A DNA stretch of 64,000 nt from an uncultured bacterium (GCA_949293265.1 CASFCK010000002.1:43609-107608); one strand, 5' to 3'. Positions 54,243 to 63,173 are shown, counted from the stretch's first letter. Notes: generated by a model from the letters alone, not told the origin. Program-made: numbers and translations.

Positions 54243-54271
54243 TTGTATTATTTTGTATTTTAGTGTATAAT
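54243..54271 (+). promoter_or_regulatory. Promoter of the NfeD/stomatin operon
   Basis: TTGTAT (54243-54248), 17-bp spacer, TATAAT (54266-54271). Confidence 0.65.
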
Positions 54272-54291
54272 CAAATATAAGGAGGTAAATT

Positions 54292-54666
54292 ATGTTAGAA
54301 TTTTATGATTATGATGATCGAACAGGTTATGTTTCTATTTATAATAATTACTTAATACTAAATAAAAAATTAGCCAACTTTGTTAGTGATGCTTATAAAA
54401 TCAGATTAGGTATTGATGTAGAAAAAAATAAAATATATTTATTTAAAGTGTCAAAAGATAAAGTTTGTGATGAAAATTTAGATGAAAAGTCGTTACTAAA
54501 ATTAACAATAACTAAATCATATGGTCGTATTTCGAGTCGAGATATGATAGAATTTATAGTAGCTAAGTTTAAATTAGATATTCCTAAAAATGGCTATTTG
54601 AAATTTAAAGCTAAATATTTATTAGATGATAATGCTATCGCTATTATGTTGAAGGAGGAGATATAA
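54292..54666 (+). CDS. Uncharacterised small protein
   Basis: 124 aa with AAGGAGG before the ATG. The sequence alternates short strands and helices (YDYDDRTGYVSIYNNYLILN, then KSYGRISSRDMIEFIVAKF), with no membrane helix and no recognised motif. It abuts the NfeD-like gene with no gap and carries its GGAGGAG ribosome-binding site, so it belongs to that operon. Confidence 0.5.
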   Translation: MLEFYDYDDRTGYVSIYNNYLILNKKLANFVSDAYKIRLGIDVEKNKIYLFKVSKDKVCDENLDEKSLLKLTITKSYGRISSRDMIEFIVAKFKLDIPKNGYLKFKAKYLLDDNAIAIMLKEEI

Positions 54667-55119
54667 ATGATTGAGCCTTATATGATTTGGATTTGGTTAG
54701 GTGTATTTATTATCACATTAATAATTGAAGCAGTTACTCAAGAATTAGTTTCAATATGGTTTTCTTTAGGTTCATTAGTTTGTATAGTTTTATGTTTAAT
54801 TAACGGAATTACATATTGGGTTGAAATAATAGTCTTTGTTGGTATTTCAATTATAACGTTACTTTTAACTAGACCTGTAGTGATAAAACTACTTAAAAAT
54901 AAAATACGAACGACTAATGCGGATGACTTTATTGGGAGAGAAGTAAGAGCTATCTGTTCAATTAAATTTAATCAAATGGGTGAAATTAAAATAAATGATG
55001 TTGTTTATAATGCAGTTTTAGCAGAAAATGAAAAAGATATAAGTGAAGGTGAATTTTGCGTAATTGTTGGAATTAAGGGAAATAAAGTTGTGGTAAAACC
55101 GTTACAAAAGGAGATTTAG
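54667..55119 (+). CDS. NfeD-like membrane protein
   Basis: 150 aa. Two to three N-terminal transmembrane helices (IWLGVFIITLIIEAVTQELV, SIWFSLGSLVCIVLCLI, VEIIVFVGISIITLLL) are followed by a C-terminal OB-fold domain: DDFIGREVRAICSIKFNQMG, then GEFCVIVGIKGNKVVVKPL. NfeD proteins are partners of stomatin-like SPFH proteins, and the SPFH gene follows 2 nt later. Probably part of a membrane microdomain or membrane protein quality-control unit. Confidence 0.85.
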   Translation: MIEPYMIWIWLGVFIITLIIEAVTQELVSIWFSLGSLVCIVLCLINGITYWVEIIVFVGISIITLLLTRPVVIKLLKNKIRTTNADDFIGREVRAICSIKFNQMGEIKINDVVYNAVLAENEKDISEGEFCVIVGIKGNKVVVKPLQKEI

Positions 55120-55121
55120 AA

Positions 55122-56078
55122 ATGTTTTTAATTAGTGGTGGACAAATTGTAGGAATTATTGTTATATGTATTGTATTACTAGCAATTTTAGTTTATTTAA
55201 TAACTAGAATTAGAATAGTTAAACAAACTAGTAAATATATAATTGAAAGATTAGGCGCATATCATGCGACTTGGAGTGTTGGTATTCATTTTTTATTACC
55301 ATTTGTTGATAGAATTGCTAGCGTTGTTTCAATGAAGGAACAAGTTAAGGATTTTGATCCTCAACCTGTTATTACAAAAGATAATGTAACTATGCAAATA
55401 GATACAGTTGTTTTCTATACTGTTTTAGATCCAAAGTTATACACTTATGGTGTTGAAAATCCAATTTTTGCGATTGAAAAACTATCAGCTACAACACTAC
55501 GTAATATAATAGGTGATTTAGAATTAGATGCTACATTGACTAGTAGGGATATTATCAATTCTAAAATGCGTTCAATTTTAGATGAGGCTACTGATCCATG
55601 GGGTATTAAGGTTAATAGAGTAGAAGTTAAAAATATATTACCTCCTCAAGATATTAGAGATTCAATGGAAAGACAAATGCGAGCTGAAAGAGAAAGAAGA
55701 GAAAAAATCTTGCTTGCTGAAGGTGATAAAAGATCAAAAATTCTTCAAGCTGAAGGTGATAAAGAATCACAAATTTTAAGAGCAGAAGCTGAAAAAGAAG
55801 CGATGATCAAAAAGGCTGAAGGTGAAGCGGCTGCCATTTTAAAAGTTAAGGAAGCTGAAGCTGCTGGTATTAAAGCGTTAAGAGAAGCTGAAGCTGCTGG
55901 TATCAGTTTATTAAAAGATGCTGATGCATCTAAACAAGTATTAACTATGCTAAGTTATGAAGCTTTAGAAAAAGTGGCTGAAGGTAAAGCTACAAAACTT
56001 ATTATTCCATCTAATATTCAAGATTTAGTTACTAATATTAGTACAATTAGTGAGACCTTAAAAGAAAATAAAGAATAA
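55122..56078 (+). CDS. SPFH/stomatin-like membrane protein
   Basis: 318 aa. An N-terminal membrane helix (GIIVICIVLLAILVYLI) is followed by an SPFH/Band 7 domain: IIERLGAYHATWSVGIHFLL, FDPQPVITKDNVTMQIDTVV, LRNIIGDLELDATLTSRDII. After it comes an Ala/Glu/Lys-rich coiled coil with repeated EAEAAGI and AEGDK units (about 190-270). Of the QmcA/stomatin type, forming oligomeric membrane cages. Pairs with the NfeD-like protein immediately upstream. Confidence 0.9.
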   Translation: MFLISGGQIVGIIVICIVLLAILVYLITRIRIVKQTSKYIIERLGAYHATWSVGIHFLLPFVDRIASVVSMKEQVKDFDPQPVITKDNVTMQIDTVVFYTVLDPKLYTYGVENPIFAIEKLSATTLRNIIGDLELDATLTSRDIINSKMRSILDEATDPWGIKVNRVEVKNILPPQDIRDSMERQMRAERERREKILLAEGDKRSKILQAEGDKESQILRAEAEKEAMIKKAEGEAAAILKVKEAEAAGIKALREAEAAGISLLKDADASKQVLTMLSYEALEKVAEGKATKLIIPSNIQDLVTNISTISETLKENKE

Positions 56079-56090
56079 GTTATAAATAGG

Positions 56091-56117
56091 CATTAATCAT
56101 GCCTATTTTTTGTTTGT
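56091..56117 (+). terminator. Terminator after the stomatin-like gene
   Basis: ATAGGCA, loop TTAATCA, TGCCTAT, then TTTTTTG. Confidence 0.82.
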
Positions 56118-56133
56118 TAAAAGCAAATTTCGC

Positions 56134-56161
56134 TTGCAATATTACGGATTTTCTATATAAT
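56134..56161 (+). promoter_or_regulatory. Promoter of the hydrogenase gene
   Basis: TTGCAA (56134-56139), 16-bp spacer, TATAAT (56156-56161). Confidence 0.6.
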
Positions 56162-56185
56162 ATTTAAAGAAACGGAGTTGAAAAA

Positions 56186-57715
56186 ATGTTTGATAGTTTT
56201 GAATCATTAGTGAGGATTAGAAGAAGTGTATTTAAAGAGGTGGCTAAATTAGCCTATGATGGTGATTATGAGCGAATTGAAGAAATTCCTTATACATTAC
56301 TTAATTCAGAAGCTAAGAAAAATGGTCAAGCTAAGTATAGAGAATCAATCTTTTTAGAAAGAGCTATTGTTGCTGAAAGACTACGTTTAGCAATTGGTTT
56401 ACCAGTTAGAAGTGCAGATGAACATAGTGCTATTTCTAAGGGAATTGAAGAGGCTATAACAACAAAGAGATTTTATGAGCCACCACTTATTAATATTATA
56501 GATTTTGCATGTAATGCTTGCCCAACTGATTCATATTATGTTTCTGATGTGTGTGTTGGTTGTTTAGCAAACCCATGTCGAAATGTATGTCCTAAAAATG
56601 CGATAAGTATTGTAAATGGAAAATCACATATTAATCAAGATTTATGTATTAAATGTGGCCGTTGTAAAGATGTATGTCCTTATGGTGCGATTATTCATCG
56701 TGAAAGACCATGCCAAAAAGCTTGTGGGATGGATGCGATTGAATCTGATGAATATGGTAAGGCTAAGATTAATTATGATAAATGTGTTTCTTGTGGTATG
56801 TGTTTAGTTAATTGTCCTTTTGGGGCAATTGCTGATAAATCACAAATTTTCCAAGTAATTCAAACAATTAAATCTGAACATGAAATTTATGCAATCATGG
56901 CACCTTCATTTGTAGGACAATTTGGCCCAAAAGTAAATTTGAAAACAATTGATGATGCAATGGCTAAATTAGGCTTTACAGGTGTTTATGAAGTTTCGAT
57001 TGGTGCGGATTTATGTACAATCGAAGAAGCTAAAGACTTCTTAGATGAAGTACCTGATAAATTAAGATTTATGGGTACATCATGTTGTCCTAGCTGGTCT
57101 GTTATGGCTAAAACATTATATCCAGAGTTTAAAGATAATATCTCTATGGCCTTAACACCAATGGTATTAACAGCAAGACTTGTTAAAAAACAACATCCAA
57201 ATTCTAAAATTGTATTTGTTGGACCATGTTCAGCGAAAAAATTAGAAGCAAGTCGTAAAGCGGTAAGATCTGATGTTGATTTTGTATTAACTTTTGAAGA
57301 ATTAATGGGTATGTTTGAAGCTAAACAAGTTGATTTTAACACTTTAGAAAGTAAACCATTAAAGAATGAAACTACTGCGGCAGGACGTGGATTCGCTGTT
57401 GCAGGTGGGGTTGCCCAAGCTGTTGTTGATGCATGTAAAAAACTTGAACCAGGTAGAGAAATCAAAGTTAAAGCTGTTCAAGGATTAAGAAATTGTAGAG
57501 CTATGTTAGATGATGCAAAAAAAGGAAAATATGAAGGATTCTTACTTGAAGGTATGGCGTGTCCATATGGTTGTGCCTCAGGGGCTGGTACAATTACAAC
57601 AGCTACTAAAACTAAAGCCTTTGTAGGTTTATCACAAAAAGAAACACCATTAAAGAATTCATTAGAATCTAATTATAAAGAACAACTTGAAGAGCTAGAA
57701 GAAAGAGGCGTTTAA
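56186..57715 (+). CDS. Monomeric [FeFe]-hydrogenase with ferredoxin-like clusters
   Basis: 509 aa. The N-terminal ~110 residues are helical. Cysteine-rich Fe-S segments follow: CVGCLANPCRNVCP (about 124), CIKCGRCKDVCPYGA (about 155) and CVSCGMCLVNCP (about 198). The catalytic H-domain has L1 GTSCCPSW (about 297), L2 VGPCSAKKLEA (about 345) and L3 EGMACPYGCASGAG (about 455). L3 departs from the classic ExMxCxGGCxxGGG, with Pro-Tyr-Gly before the second Cys, as in group-B-type enzymes. It would produce or consume H2 with ferredoxin. No HydE, F or G maturase is in the window. Coupled to yqeY one base downstream. Confidence 0.9.
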   Translation: MFDSFESLVRIRRSVFKEVAKLAYDGDYERIEEIPYTLLNSEAKKNGQAKYRESIFLERAIVAERLRLAIGLPVRSADEHSAISKGIEEAITTKRFYEPPLINIIDFACNACPTDSYYVSDVCVGCLANPCRNVCPKNAISIVNGKSHINQDLCIKCGRCKDVCPYGAIIHRERPCQKACGMDAIESDEYGKAKINYDKCVSCGMCLVNCPFGAIADKSQIFQVIQTIKSEHEIYAIMAPSFVGQFGPKVNLKTIDDAMAKLGFTGVYEVSIGADLCTIEEAKDFLDEVPDKLRFMGTSCCPSWSVMAKTLYPEFKDNISMALTPMVLTARLVKKQHPNSKIVFVGPCSAKKLEASRKAVRSDVDFVLTFEELMGMFEAKQVDFNTLESKPLKNETTAAGRGFAVAGGVAQAVVDACKKLEPGREIKVKAVQGLRNCRAMLDDAKKGKYEGFLLEGMACPYGCASGAGTITTATKTKAFVGLSQKETPLKNSLESNYKEQLEELEERGV

Positions 57716-57716
57716 A

Positions 57717-58145
57717 ATGCTATTTGATAGTTTAAACAAAGACTTTGTCGCAGCATATAAAGCTCGTGATATGGTAAAAAAAGATGTTTTATCAAGTATT
57801 ATATCTAAATGTAAATATAAAAAAGTAGAGAAAAATGGTAATGGTGAATTATCTGATCTTGATGTTTTAAAAATAATCGAAAAAACAATAAAAGAATTAG
57901 ATGAAGAAATATTATCTTTCACTGAAGCTGGTGAAAGTTATAAAGATAGAGTAGATAATTTAAAATTACAAAAAGAAGTTTTAGTTGCCTACTTACCAAA
58001 ACAACTTAATGAAGAAGAAATATTAAACATTATTAATTCATTAACTGATAAGAGTTTACCTAATGTTATGAAATATTTTAAAGCTAATTATAGTGGTCAA
58101 TGTGATATGGCTAAAGTATCACAAATAGCTAAGAATTTAAAATAG
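57717..58145 (+). CDS. GatB/YqeY domain protein
   Basis: 142 aa helical protein of the YqeY family: FVAAYKARDMVKKDVLSSII, then EILSFTEAGESYKDRVDNLK and LVAYLPKQLNEEEI. The domain is shared with the tail of GatB, which contacts tRNA in the amidotransferase, but stand-alone members have no proven function. It starts one base after the hydrogenase stop and ends in a terminator. Confidence 0.88.
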   Translation: MLFDSLNKDFVAAYKARDMVKKDVLSSIISKCKYKKVEKNGNGELSDLDVLKIIEKTIKELDEEILSFTEAGESYKDRVDNLKLQKEVLVAYLPKQLNEEEILNIINSLTDKSLPNVMKYFKANYSGQCDMAKVSQIAKNLK

Positions 58146-58163
58146 AGTTTAGGCTCTATTTTT
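58141..58163 (+). terminator. Terminator after yqeY
   Basis: TAGAG, loop TTTAGG, CTCTA, then TTTTTAATTT; overlaps the stop codon. Confidence 0.65.
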
Positions 58164-58178
58164 AATTTGGAGAAAAAC

Positions 58179-59642
58179 ATGTTAAAAAGTATGTTCAGTA
58201 ATGTGGATTTAACAAAAGGTAAAATTTGGCAAGTCATTTCTATTTTTGCCATCCCAATCTTATTATCTTATTTATTACAACAAATCTATACCATTTCCGA
58301 TGCAGCAATTTGTGGTCAATTTTTAAATGCTAATCAAGTTGCAGGTGTAAATAACACCTCAAACATCACATTTATAGTTCTACAATTTGCCTTTGGTTGT
58401 ACAGCAGGATTTAGTGTGGTTTCGGCTAGTAAAATCGGTCATAATGATATAGAAGGGGCTAGAAAAAGTCTGTTAATACAAATGATTTTATCAGCGATTA
58501 TAAGCATAATATTAACCATTTTAGCTATTTTAGCAATAGATTTTTTATTAGCTTTTATCGGTGTTACAAAACAAGCTAATGAAGAAATTTATAATTCAGC
58601 TTATACATATACATTAATTATATTCATTGGTACATTTGCTCAAGTGTTCTATAACTTGGCTTGTTCATTTCTAAGAAGTTTAGGCAATAGTATAATCCCG
58701 TTATTATTTTTATTAGTATCAACAATTTTAAATATTGTTTTGGATATTTTATTCATCAGTCCATTAAAAATGGGTGTTGCTGGGGCAGCAATAGCTACTG
58801 TTTTAGCTCAATTTATTTCCGCAATTGCTTGTTTTATATATATTTTTGTACGTTTAAAAGAATATCGTTTTAAAAAAGAAGACTTTAAATTTCCTAAAGG
58901 ATTTATAAAAAAACACTTAATTCTTGGCTTGCCTTTAGCATTTCAATTCTCTATTTTAGCAATTGGATTAATCGTTATGCAGGCTACAACAATTAAATTT
59001 GATATTATGCCTGATGGTACTTTAGCTGCTGAATCACAATTGGGTTATGGAGCGGCATGCAAATTAAATAATTTCTTAATGACGCCGTTTAATGCTCTAG
59101 GAACAGCTATGCTTTCTTATTGTGGACAAAATATAGGCTCAGGTAATTATAACCGATTACGTCAAGGAATTAAGCAATCATTTATAATTATGTTAATTCT
59201 TTATGTCTTATTTGCGGGAATTGGTTTATTATTAACTATAAACGGAGCATATCTATATATATTTTTATCAGAAGACAAAATAAATGATTTAACAATCAAA
59301 TATGGTAATTTATATTTACGTACAGTATTACCTTTCTATCCTATTTTAGGTATGTTATTTATCTTAAGAAATAGTTTACAAGGTGTTGAAAAACCACTTT
59401 TCCCTTTCTTAGCTGGAGTTGGTGAATTATTAGCCCGTACTTTAGTATGTTTGTTTATACCTGAATTAGTGAATGGAGCACCAATTACTAGACAAGCAAG
59501 TGATTTGTCCTATATTATGACTTCAGCTGCCGATGTATTTTCATGGACGTTTGCCTGCATTCCCCTTGTTACAGGTTATATTCTATTTTTAAGATGGAGC
59601 AGAAATGATGAAAATCTTAGTTTGCTCGGACAGTCACAATAG
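58179..59642 (+). CDS. MATE-family efflux transporter
   Basis: About 487 aa from the ATG at 58179 (TTGGAG upstream; the TTG at 58167 lies inside that site). Twelve predicted transmembrane helices. Family features: QVISIFAIPILLSYLLQQIY at the start, then YTISDAAICGQFLN, GCTAGFSVVSASKIG, and the second-half counterparts KKHLILGLPLAFQFSILAIG and GTAMLSYCGQNIGSGNYNRL. A Na+- or H+-driven exporter, possibly of drugs or metabolites. Overlaps the next gene by 35 nt. Confidence 0.9.
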   Translation: MLKSMFSNVDLTKGKIWQVISIFAIPILLSYLLQQIYTISDAAICGQFLNANQVAGVNNTSNITFIVLQFAFGCTAGFSVVSASKIGHNDIEGARKSLLIQMILSAIISIILTILAILAIDFLLAFIGVTKQANEEIYNSAYTYTLIIFIGTFAQVFYNLACSFLRSLGNSIIPLLFLLVSTILNIVLDILFISPLKMGVAGAAIATVLAQFISAIACFIYIFVRLKEYRFKKEDFKFPKGFIKKHLILGLPLAFQFSILAIGLIVMQATTIKFDIMPDGTLAAESQLGYGAACKLNNFLMTPFNALGTAMLSYCGQNIGSGNYNRLRQGIKQSFIIMLILYVLFAGIGLLLTINGAYLYIFLSEDKINDLTIKYGNLYLRTVLPFYPILGMLFILRNSLQGVEKPLFPFLAGVGELLARTLVCLFIPELVNGAPITRQASDLSYIMTSAADVFSWTFACIPLVTGYILFLRWSRNDENLSLLGQSQ

Positions 59643-60045
59643 AAGTATAACAAAATTACCATTAGATGATTATGAATTTATAATTCATTGTGGTGATATT
59701 TTAGAAAGTGACCTAGATTATTTTAAACTATATCCTAATTTATATTATGTAAGAGGTAATTGTGATTATTCTGATTATCAATTATATAAAATTGTTAATA
59801 TTGCTAATAAAAGCTATTTTATTATTCATTCTCACCTTCATAATACCAAATATACATATGAAGATTTGATTAATAATACTAAAGACAAATATGACTTTGT
59901 ATTATTTGGTCATACTCATAAACAGGTTTGTTTTAAAATAGGTAACACAATATATATAAATCCAGGTGCTTACAAAAATGGAGAATATGCTTATATAGAA
60001 GATGATATAATCTATCTAATTCAAAATAATAAAGCAAAAAAATAA
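59608..60045 (+). CDS. Metallophosphoesterase, MJ0936/YfcE family
   Basis: 145 aa from the second of two adjacent ATG codons (59605 and 59608; GGAGCAG upstream). Metal-binding motifs: LVCSDSHN (about 5), IIHCGDI (about 25), VRGNCDY (about 46), IIHSHLH (about 72) and LFGHTHKQ (about 98). Small phosphodiesterases of this type hydrolyse bis-p-nitrophenyl phosphate in vitro; the natural substrate is unknown. It starts inside the MATE gene. Confidence 0.88.
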   Translation: MKILVCSDSHNRSITKLPLDDYEFIIHCGDILESDLDYFKLYPNLYYVRGNCDYSDYQLYKIVNIANKSYFIIHSHLHNTKYTYEDLINNTKDKYDFVLFGHTHKQVCFKIGNTIYINPGAYKNGEYAYIEDDIIYLIQNNKAKK

Positions 60046-60130
60046 GGCTTTAATTATAGTGTGTCAATAAACGTTTCTAGTATTTTTACTAGTTTAACTT
60101 TAAAGAGATCGCTATATAAAGCCTTTTTTT
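60044..60130. terminator. Bidirectional terminator with nested hairpin
   Basis: AAGGCTTTA (60044-60052) pairs with TAAAGCCTT (60117-60125) and TATAG (60055-60059) with CTATA (60112-60116). A second hairpin, CTAGT/ACTAG (60077-60092), lies in the large loop. It is followed by T's on the + strand and preceded by an A-run giving T's on the minus strand, serving both convergent genes. Confidence 0.7.
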
Positions 60131-60131
60131 G

Positions 60132-60983
60132 TTAAATTAATTTTAATAAATCATCTTTGTTAAAAGAATAGGTTTTATTGCAGAAATTACAAGTTACATC
60201 AAATGTTTTATCTTCATTAATCATATCAGTAATTTCTTTTTTACCTAAAGTTTTAATGCCATTTAAAAATTTGTCTTTACTACAATTACAACTATATTCT
60301 AGTGGTAATTTATCATATAATTTATAAGTACTAGAACTCAGTAATTTAATAATATCTTCAATACTATAATTTAATGCTAATAACTTTGAAATAGGTTTAA
60401 TATTACTAAGAATACCTTCTAATTTATCTAGTGTACTATCAGGACAATTAGGCATAACTTGAATTAAGTAGCCACCAGCGGTACTAACCTTACCATTTGT
60501 ATCAAATAAAACTCCAAGAGCTACTGCAGTATTAGTTTGTTCACTCTGATTAAAGTAATAAGCAAAGTCATCACCTATTTCCCCTGTTTGTAAGGCAACA
60601 GTTGAAGTGAAAGGCTCTTTTAAGCCATAGTCTTTAATAACAGTTAAAAAGCCATTACCAATAGCTTGTCCAACTAATAATTTGCCATTATTATTAGATA
60701 AGTAAACACCAGGATTATGGCAAAACCCTTTAACTTTACCTTTGTTTGCTACAACAGTTAAGTTTTTTATAGGACCATCACCATCAATTTTAATAGTTAT
60801 ATTACTATTCATTTTTTCCATATAAGACATTATACTAGCAATGGTTAGAGTTCGACCTAAAGCTGCACAGCTAGTAGGCCAAAGGTTAAATATCTCTTGG
60901 ACATGTTTTACTATATTTGTAGTATTACAAGCATATATTCTTATTTTATCATCATAACAAGTTGCAATTTGCAATTCATCCAT
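60132..60983 (-). CDS. hslO: Hsp33 redox-regulated chaperone
   Basis: 283 aa, normal length. Family motifs: PTSCAALGRTLTIASIMSYM (about 36), QTGEIGDDFAYYFNQSEQTN (about 131) and GGYLIQVMPNCPDS (about 170). The C-terminal zinc switch has CNCSK (about 232) and CNFC (about 265), all four cysteines present. Oxidation releases zinc and activates the holdase. It diverges from htpG; its own promoter is TTGACT-16-TATAAT on the minus strand, and a CIRCE-like operator lies between the two. Confidence 0.96.
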   Translation of the reverse strand: MDELQIATCYDDKIRIYACNTTNIVKHVQEIFNLWPTSCAALGRTLTIASIMSYMEKMNSNITIKIDGDGPIKNLTVVANKGKVKGFCHNPGVYLSNNNGKLLVGQAIGNGFLTVIKDYGLKEPFTSTVALQTGEIGDDFAYYFNQSEQTNTAVALGVLFDTNGKVSTAGGYLIQVMPNCPDSTLDKLEGILSNIKPISKLLALNYSIEDIIKLLSSSTYKLYDKLPLEYSCNCSKDKFLNGIKTLGKKEITDMINEDKTFDVTCNFCNKTYSFNKDDLLKLI

Positions 60984-61005
60984 AATATCAATTCCTTTCT
61001 AGTGT

Positions 61006-61033
61006 ATTATATCATTTAATAAAAGATAGTCAA
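61006..61033 (-). promoter_or_regulatory. hslO promoter
   Basis: On the minus strand, TTGACT (61028-61033), 16-bp spacer, TATAAT (61006-61011). Confidence 0.75.
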
Positions 61034-61042
61034 GATAAATAA

Positions 61043-61069
61043 TTGGCACTTTAATATTGACAGTGCTAA
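61043..61069. promoter_or_regulatory. CIRCE-like operator (HrcA site) between hslO and htpG
   Basis: TTGGCACTT, 9-nt spacer, CAGTGCTAA (61043-61051, 61061-61069) matches the CIRCE consensus TTAGCACTC-N9-GAGTGCTAA at 15 of 18 positions with the exact spacer. It overlaps the -35 box of the htpG promoter. Confidence 0.82.
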
Positions 61070-61085
61070 TTAAAAGAATTATAAT
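61057..61085 (+). promoter_or_regulatory. htpG promoter
   Basis: Perfect TTGACA (61057-61062), 17-bp spacer, perfect TATAAT (61080-61085). The -35 lies inside the CIRCE-like element. Confidence 0.92.
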
Positions 61086-61112
61086 ACGTATTGTTAGAAA
61101 GGAAATGATAAA

Positions 61113-62993
61113 ATGATTGAAACAAAAGAATTTAAAACTGAGACAAAAAAATTGTTAGATATGATGATTCATTCTATCTATACCCATAAAGAAATATTTT
61201 TAAGAGAATTAATTTCAAATGCGAGTGATGCGATAGATAAACGTAAATTTTTAAGCTTAACTGATCACAGTATTCCATCAGTAGATTATGAAATATTAGT
61301 AGAAGCAGATAAAACAAATAGAACTATCACTATTACTGATAATGGAATTGGTATGACTAAAGCGGAATTAGAAGAAAATTTAGGTACAATTGCAAAAAGT
61401 GGTTCAAAAGAGTTTTTAGAAAAGCTTGGAGATGCTGCTAACACTAGTGATATAATTGGTCAATTTGGGGTTGGTTTTTATAGTGCCTTTATGGTGGCTA
61501 ATAAAGTAGAAGTTTTATCACACAAGGTAAATAGCGATGAAACATATTTATTTTCATCTGATGGTCTTGAAAATTATACAATTAGCTCAAGTGAAGAATT
61601 AATTGATGGTACTAAGATCACTCTATACTTAAGAGAAGATTCTGAAGAAGAAAAATATAGTGATTTTTTAGATGAATATACTATTAAAGATTTAATAAGA
61701 AAATATTCAGATTATATAAGATACCCTATAAAAACCTGGGTTACTAAATATGACAAACCTGAAGAAGGTAAAGAAGACCAAGACTCTACCCATCTAGAAT
61801 TAGAAACAATTAATTCAATGATTCCGTTATGGAAGAAGAATCGTAAAGATGTAACAGATGAAGAATTAAATAATTTCTATAAACAAAAATTCATGGATTA
61901 TCAAGACCCACTTACAGCTATATTTGTTAGTGTTGAGGGCATGTTGACATATAATGCTTTATTATTTATTCCTCGCAAACCTTTATTTAATGTTTATAAT
62001 GATAAAGATGAAAGAGGCTTACAATTATATACTAAAGGTGTATTCATTTTAGATAAATGTAAAGATTTAATCCCTGAATACCTATATTTCGTTAAAGGGT
62101 TAGTAGATAGTGCTGATTTACCATTAAATATAAGTCGTGAATTATTACAAGAAGATAGACAAATTAAAAAGATAGCTTCAAATGTAGAAAAGAAAATTTT
62201 ACAAGAATTAACTAAATTATTAAAAAATGAGCCAGAAAAATATCTTGAATTCTTTAAAGCTTATGGTAGAGCTTTAAAATATGGCCTTTATGAAAATTAT
62301 GGAGCAAGAAAAGAATCATTACAAGATTTAGTTATTTTACATTCTTTAAATAATGATAAATATATAACATTTAAAGAATATAAAGAAAAAATGCCAGAAG
62401 GTCAAAAAAATATCTATTATGTAGCTCAAAAAACTAAAGAACAAGCTTTAGCTTTACCACAAATGGCATTATTAAAACAAAAAGGTTATGATGTTTTACT
62501 TCTCGAAGATGATGTTGATGAATTTATGTTACAAGTTATGCACGACTACGATAAAGTTGAATTTAAGTCAATCACTCAAGGTGATCTAGATTTATTAACA
62601 GAAGAAGAAAACAAAAAAATAGACGAAGTAAAAGAAGAAAACAAAGAATTATTAGAAGCTATAAAAGAAAGCTTAAAAGATGAAGTTAGTGATGTAATAT
62701 TATCTAAACGCTTAGTTGATGGTGCAGTATGTATTAGTGCTAAAGGTGGGATATCTTTAGAAATGGAAAAAGTATTAAGCGCTCAAGATGGCAATGCTAA
62801 AGCTGAAAAGGTTTTAGAAATTAATCCTAATCATCCATTATTTAATAAATTAAAAGATATTTATCAAAATGATAAGGATAAATTAAATGATTATTCTAAA
62901 TTCTTACTTGATAGTGCTTTAATTCAAGAAGGTTTAGAAATAAAAGATCCAGTTAACTATACTAATAAAGTAATAGAATTAATGTTGAAATAA
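61113..62993 (+). CDS. htpG: HtpG (Hsp90) chaperone
   Basis: 626 aa, standard length. The N-terminal GHKL ATPase has FLRELISNASDAIDKRKFLS (about 30), ITDNGIGMTKAELEENLGTI (about 73), GQFGVGFYSAFMVANKVEV (about 116) and DGTKITLYLRED. The middle domain contains VEGMLTYNALLFIPRKPLFN and SADLPLNISRELLQEDRQIKK, followed by the C-terminal dimerisation domain. GAAAGGAAATGAT precedes the ATG. Placed under a perfect promoter overlapped by a CIRCE-like operator, so heat-shock control by HrcA is likely. Confidence 0.97.
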   Translation: MIETKEFKTETKKLLDMMIHSIYTHKEIFLRELISNASDAIDKRKFLSLTDHSIPSVDYEILVEADKTNRTITITDNGIGMTKAELEENLGTIAKSGSKEFLEKLGDAANTSDIIGQFGVGFYSAFMVANKVEVLSHKVNSDETYLFSSDGLENYTISSSEELIDGTKITLYLREDSEEEKYSDFLDEYTIKDLIRKYSDYIRYPIKTWVTKYDKPEEGKEDQDSTHLELETINSMIPLWKKNRKDVTDEELNNFYKQKFMDYQDPLTAIFVSVEGMLTYNALLFIPRKPLFNVYNDKDERGLQLYTKGVFILDKCKDLIPEYLYFVKGLVDSADLPLNISRELLQEDRQIKKIASNVEKKILQELTKLLKNEPEKYLEFFKAYGRALKYGLYENYGARKESLQDLVILHSLNNDKYITFKEYKEKMPEGQKNIYYVAQKTKEQALALPQMALLKQKGYDVLLLEDDVDEFMLQVMHDYDKVEFKSITQGDLDLLTEEENKKIDEVKEENKELLEAIKESLKDEVSDVILSKRLVDGAVCISAKGGISLEMEKVLSAQDGNAKAEKVLEINPNHPLFNKLKDIYQNDKDKLNDYSKFLLDSALIQEGLEIKDPVNYTNKVIELMLK

Positions 62994-62996
62994 TAT

Positions 62997-63025
62997 TTGA
63001 CAATCTACATAAATAGTTTTATTAT
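62997..63025 (+). promoter_or_regulatory. Promoter of the FMN riboswitch-ribU transcript
   Basis: TTGACA (62997-63002), 17-bp spacer, TATTAT (63020-63025). Confidence 0.75.
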
Positions 63026-63056
63026 ATAGCTAGAAAAACTTCATACATTAAAATTA

Positions 63057-63163
63057 AACTTCAGGGTGAGGTGAAATTCCTAATTGGCGGTATAGTCCGC
63101 GAGCTTATGCATGATAGGGTGTGATTCCCTAACCAACGGTTATAGTCCGGATGGAAGAAGTTT
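63057..63163 (+). ncRNA. FMN riboswitch (RFN element)
   Basis: Contains the RFN landmarks in order: AGGGTGAGGTGAAATTCC (63063), TTGGCGGTATAGTCCGCGAGC (from 63085), GTGTGATTCCCTAACC (63119), AACGGTTATAGTCCGGATGG (63133) and GAAGAAGT closing with ACTTC at the 5' end. It is followed by a terminator and ribU, so FMN would switch off riboflavin uptake. Confidence 0.96.
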
Positions 63164-63173
63164 TTCCTATTTT

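Noticed and set aside
63057..63163. Reading the RFN element as a coding leader
   Set aside because: The conserved FMN-riboswitch segments and terminator explain the region fully.
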